64,000 bases of DNA from Allocatelliglobosispora scoriae (GTDB lineage Bacteria > Actinomycetota > Actinomycetes > Mycobacteriales > Micromonosporaceae): positions 558,001 to 622,000 of the forward strand of contig NZ_JACHMN010000003.1 in NCBI RefSeq assembly GCF_014204945.1, in the 5' to 3' direction. The position numbers and the translations under genes were made by a program. This document shows positions 61,407 to 64,000 of the stretch, piece by piece; position 1 is the stretch's first letter, and every line of letters starts with the position of its first letter. The notes below the pieces were generated by a model. That model was given only the letters and a program-made list of their open reading frames with translations, was not told the origin of the DNA and searched no databases.

Positions 61407-62585
61407 ATGCATACGGTCGTCCCGCTTCATCAACGCCTCCTCCGACTGCTCCGCGACCTCGGCCCGCTCTCTCGCGCCGAGCTCGCCGATACGCTGGAGG
61501 TGCCTCGCCCGCGCCTGCTGGCCGAGCTCGAGCGCCTCGTCGCCACCGGGCTCGTGACCGAGGCCGGGCTCGCCGCCTCGCGTGGTGGTCGCCGGTCGAC
61601 GCTGGTGGAGCTGCACCCCGATCTGCGTTTCGCCGGGGTCGACCTGGGCGCCAGCTCGATCGATGTCGAGGTCACCAATGGACGCCTGGAGCCGGTCGCC
61701 GCTTACACCGAGGTCGCCGACATCCGCCAGGGACCCAAGGTCATCCTGAACCGGGTCGCCGAGCTGCTGGCGAAGGCGCGGGTCGACGGAGCCTTCGACC
61801 GGCTCGCCGGCGTGGGCATCGGTGTGCCGGGTCCGGTCAGCTTCCGTGACGGCGTGCCGGTCTCCCCGCCGATCATGCCGGGCTGGGACCGCTTCCCGGT
61901 GCGCGACTTCCTCAGCCGGGAGTACGGCTGCCCCGCGGTCGTCGACAACGACGTGAACATCATGGCGATCGGCGAGCGGCACGGCGGTGTCGCCCACTCG
62001 GTCAACGACTACCTCTTCGTGAAGATCGGGACCGGCATCGGCTGCGGCATCTACCTCACCGGCGATGTCTACCGGGGGACCGACGGCTGCGCCGGGGACA
62101 TCGGCCACATCATGGTCGACAGCCACGGACCGGTCTGCTCCTGCGGCAACGTCGGCTGCCTCGAAGCGGTCTTCAGCGGGGTCGCCCTCGCCCGCGAAGC
62201 CACCGCCGTCGCCCGGGCCGGCAACTCGTCGATCCTCGCCGAGAAGCTCGCCGAGGCGGGCTTCCTCACCGCTCGCGACGTGGCGCTCGGCGCGGCCGAG
62301 GGCGACATCAGCTGCATCAAGCTGATCCGCGACGGCGGCCGTCAGATCGGCATCGTCCTCGCCGGGCTGGTGAGCTTCGCCAACCCGACGATGATCGTCA
62401 TCGGTGGCGGGCTCTCGCAGCTCGGCCACATCCTGCTCGCCGAGATCCGCAGCGTCGTCTACCGGCGGTCACTGCCGCTCGCCACCGGCAACCTGCCCGT
62501 CGTCCTGTCCGAGCTCGGCCCGCGCGCCGGTGTCACCGGCGCCGCCGTCCTCGCCAGCGATGTTGCCTTCGAGGAGGCGTCATGA
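61407..62585 (+). CDS. ROK-family transcriptional regulator
   Basis: This 392-residue repressor has a winged-helix N-terminus (LLRDLGPLSRAELADTLEVP and RPRLLAELERL, residues 10-50) and a ROK sugar-kinase-like domain. VDLGASSIDVEV and GVGIGVPGPVS are the phosphate-region motifs, and GDIGHIMVDSHGPVCSCGNVG with GCLEA is the ROK zinc signature. XylR/NagC-like proteins of this type repress sugar-uptake genes and respond to a sugar or sugar phosphate. Translation starts at ATG 61407 with AGAGG upstream. It overlaps the ABC ATPase gene (ATGA). Confidence 0.93.
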   Translation: MHTVVPLHQRLLRLLRDLGPLSRAELADTLEVPRPRLLAELERLVATGLVTEAGLAASRGGRRSTLVELHPDLRFAGVDLGASSIDVEVTNGRLEPVAAYTEVADIRQGPKVILNRVAELLAKARVDGAFDRLAGVGIGVPGPVSFRDGVPVSPPIMPGWDRFPVRDFLSREYGCPAVVDNDVNIMAIGERHGGVAHSVNDYLFVKIGTGIGCGIYLTGDVYRGTDGCAGDIGHIMVDSHGPVCSCGNVGCLEAVFSGVALAREATAVARAGNSSILAEKLAEAGFLTARDVALGAAEGDISCIKLIRDGGRQIGIVLAGLVSFANPTMIVIGGGLSQLGHILLAEIRSVVYRRSLPLATGNLPVVLSELGPRAGVTGAAVLASDVAFEEAS

Positions 62586-64000
62586 CCGACGCGAACCCCG
62601 CCGCCGACCAGGCCGCCGCAGACCAGCCCGTCGAGCCGACGATCCCGGCGCAGGCGGCAGCCCCGGCAGACCAGGTGGAAGCGGTCGCGCACGAGGAAGC
62701 GCAGATCGTGCTGCGCCTCGCCGACATCGTCAAGACCTTCCCCGGCGTCCGTGCGCTCGACGGCGTCGCGCTCACCGTCCGGGTCGGCGAGGTGCACTGC
62801 CTGCTCGGCCAGAACGGCGCCGGCAAGTCGACCCTGATCAAGGTGCTCGCCGGGGTGCACCGGCCGGACTCGGGCCACCTGGAGTGGCTCGGCCAGCCCG
62901 CCTCCTTCAGCAATCCGCAGGAGGCGATGAAGGCCGGGATCGCCACGATCTACCAGGAGCTCGACCTCGTCGAGGACCTCTCGGTCGCGGAGAACATCTT
63001 CCTCGGCCACGAGCCCCGGACCTTCGGTTTCGTCCGGCGCGGCGTGCTCGCGAAGCGGACGACCGAGCTGCTGGCGCGGCTGGGCCACACGGAGCTCTCG
63101 CCGTGGCGCCCGGTCCGCAGCCTCACCCCCGCGGGCAAGCAGGTCGTCAGCATGGCGCGGGCGCTGTCGCACGACGCCCGGCTCATCATCATGGACGAGC
63201 CGAGCGCGGTGCTCGCGCACGACGAGGTCGACAACCTGATGCGCATCGTGCAGGAGCTGACGGCGCAGGGGATCGCGGTCGTCTACATCACGCACCGCCT
63301 CGACGAGATCCGCCGGATCGGCGACCGGGTGACCGTTCTCAAGGACGGCCGCACCACCGCCGCCGACCTGCCCGCCGATACGCCGACCCGCGAGCTGGTG
63401 AGCCGGATGACGGGTCGTTCCCTGGAGTATGTCTTCCCGCCCCGGCCGGAGGTGCCCGCCGAGCGTGGCCCTGAGCTGCTCAAGGTCGAGTCGCTGAGCC
63501 GGGCCGGCGAGTTCGCCGACGTCTCGCTGAGCGTGCACGGCGGCGAGATCGTCGGGATCACCGGGCTGGTCGGATCGGGTCGCTCGGAGGTGCTGGAGAC
63601 GATCTTCGGTGCCCGGCGGGCCGAGAGCGGCACGGTCACGATGGACGGCCGGAGGTTGCGCGGCGGCGTACCCACTGCGGTCAGGGCTGGTCTCGGGCTT
63701 GCACCCGAGGAGCGCAAGAGCCAGGCGCTGCTGCTGGAGGAGCCGATCTACCGCAACATGACGCTCGCGACCTTCACCCGTTTCGCCACCGCCGGGATCA
63801 CCGGCATCGGCAAGGAGAAGGCGGCGGCGAACGACATCGCCGACCAGCTGGAGCTGCGGCCGCGCGACACGAACCGGGCCGTGCGCACGCTCTCGGGCGG
63901 CAACCAGCAGAAGGTCGTGCTGGGCCGCTGGCTGCTCGGCGGTACGCGGCTCCTCCTGCTCGACGAGCCGACCCGAGGTGTGGACGTCGGCGCCCGAGCC
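62582..64000 (+). CDS. Sugar ABC transporter ATP-binding protein (cut by window end)
   Basis: This double-NBD ATPase resembles RbsA/XylG/MglA and energises uptake of a monosaccharide. After an acidic Ala/Pro tail (residues 1-40), NBD1 has GQNGAGKST (Walker A), a weak signature LTPAGKQVVSMARALSH, and LIIMDEPS (Walker B). NBD2 has ITGLVGSGRSE (Walker A-like), LSGGNQQKVVLGRWL and LLLDEPTRGVDVG. The last residues seen are near 473, so only about 30-40 are likely missing. The permease and binding-protein genes should lie beyond the window. It is coupled to the ROK gene by 4 bp. Confidence 0.95.
   Translation, partial: MTDANPAADQAAADQPVEPTIPAQAAAPADQVEAVAHEEAQIVLRLADIVKTFPGVRALDGVALTVRVGEVHCLLGQNGAGKSTLIKVLAGVHRPDSGHLEWLGQPASFSNPQEAMKAGIATIYQELDLVEDLSVAENIFLGHEPRTFGFVRRGVLAKRTTELLARLGHTELSPWRPVRSLTPAGKQVVSMARALSHDARLIIMDEPSAVLAHDEVDNLMRIVQELTAQGIAVVYITHRLDEIRRIGDRVTVLKDGRTTAADLPADTPTRELVSRMTGRSLEYVFPPRPEVPAERGPELLKVESLSRAGEFADVSLSVHGGEIVGITGLVGSGRSEVLETIFGARRAESGTVTMDGRRLRGGVPTAVRAGLGLAPEERKSQALLLEEPIYRNMTLATFTRFATAGITGIGKEKAAANDIADQLELRPRDTNRAVRTLSGGNQQKVVLGRWLLGGTRLLLLDEPTRGVDVGARA

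Overview
The window is high-GC actinobacterial DNA. Several traits point to the Micromonosporaceae or a near relative, although no rRNA or other phylogenetic marker is present to confirm this. These traits are a four-gene conservon, mycothiol-type enzymes, the actinobacterial biotin synthase helper BsaP, many leaderless TANNNT promoters, and very large secreted multidomain proteins. I see no tRNA, rRNA, insertion sequence or true CRISPR.

Layout, left to right. A bacterial nitric oxide synthase oxygenase (minus strand) runs off the left edge through an Ala/Pro/Ser tail. A divergent biotin locus follows (bsaP-bioB facing bioF-bioD). Next is a conservon operon (histidine-kinase-like protein, roadblock, DUF742, small GTPase), with a facing P450 and a membrane protein. 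A four-gene catabolic operon comes next (acyl-CoA dehydrogenase, CoA ligase, ThDP decarboxylase, amino-acid dehydrogenase), then an AI-2E exporter-family gene. A minus-strand operon encodes a secreted phosphoesterase, an MFS transporter and a beta-propeller-like secreted protein. A HipA-like kinase/DUF3037 pair is followed by a 1.3 kb gene-free repeat field.

The middle holds an Eis-like acetyltransferase, a mycothiol-dependent enzyme, a membrane-tethered ECF sigma factor, a lipoprotein divergent from a second ECF sigma gene with its membrane partner, a DEAD-box helicase, a PLDc_N membrane protein, a serine hydrolase and peptide deformylase. Then come a secreted alpha-amylase with three starch-binding-like modules and an 11.4 kb RHS polymorphic toxin gene with a candidate immunity gene. 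The right end has a multicopper oxidase behind a CsoR-like site, a secreted M4 metalloprotease, a lipoprotein, an MFS/PLP-lyase pair, and a ROK regulator coupled to a sugar ABC transporter ATPase cut by the right edge.

Two themes run through the non-coding DNA. First, at least three families of dispersed palindromic repeats occupy intergenic spaces. The commonest has the core AACTCTTCAAGAGTTGGT and about a dozen copies, often as facing pairs, and one copy lies in frame inside the CoA ligase gene. Second, many genes have a TANNNT box 6-8 nt before the start codon, as expected for leaderless transcripts. The bioB/bioF pair does this on both strands with overlapping boxes, and the ECF sigma/lipoprotein pair shares mirror-image ECF-type promoters.
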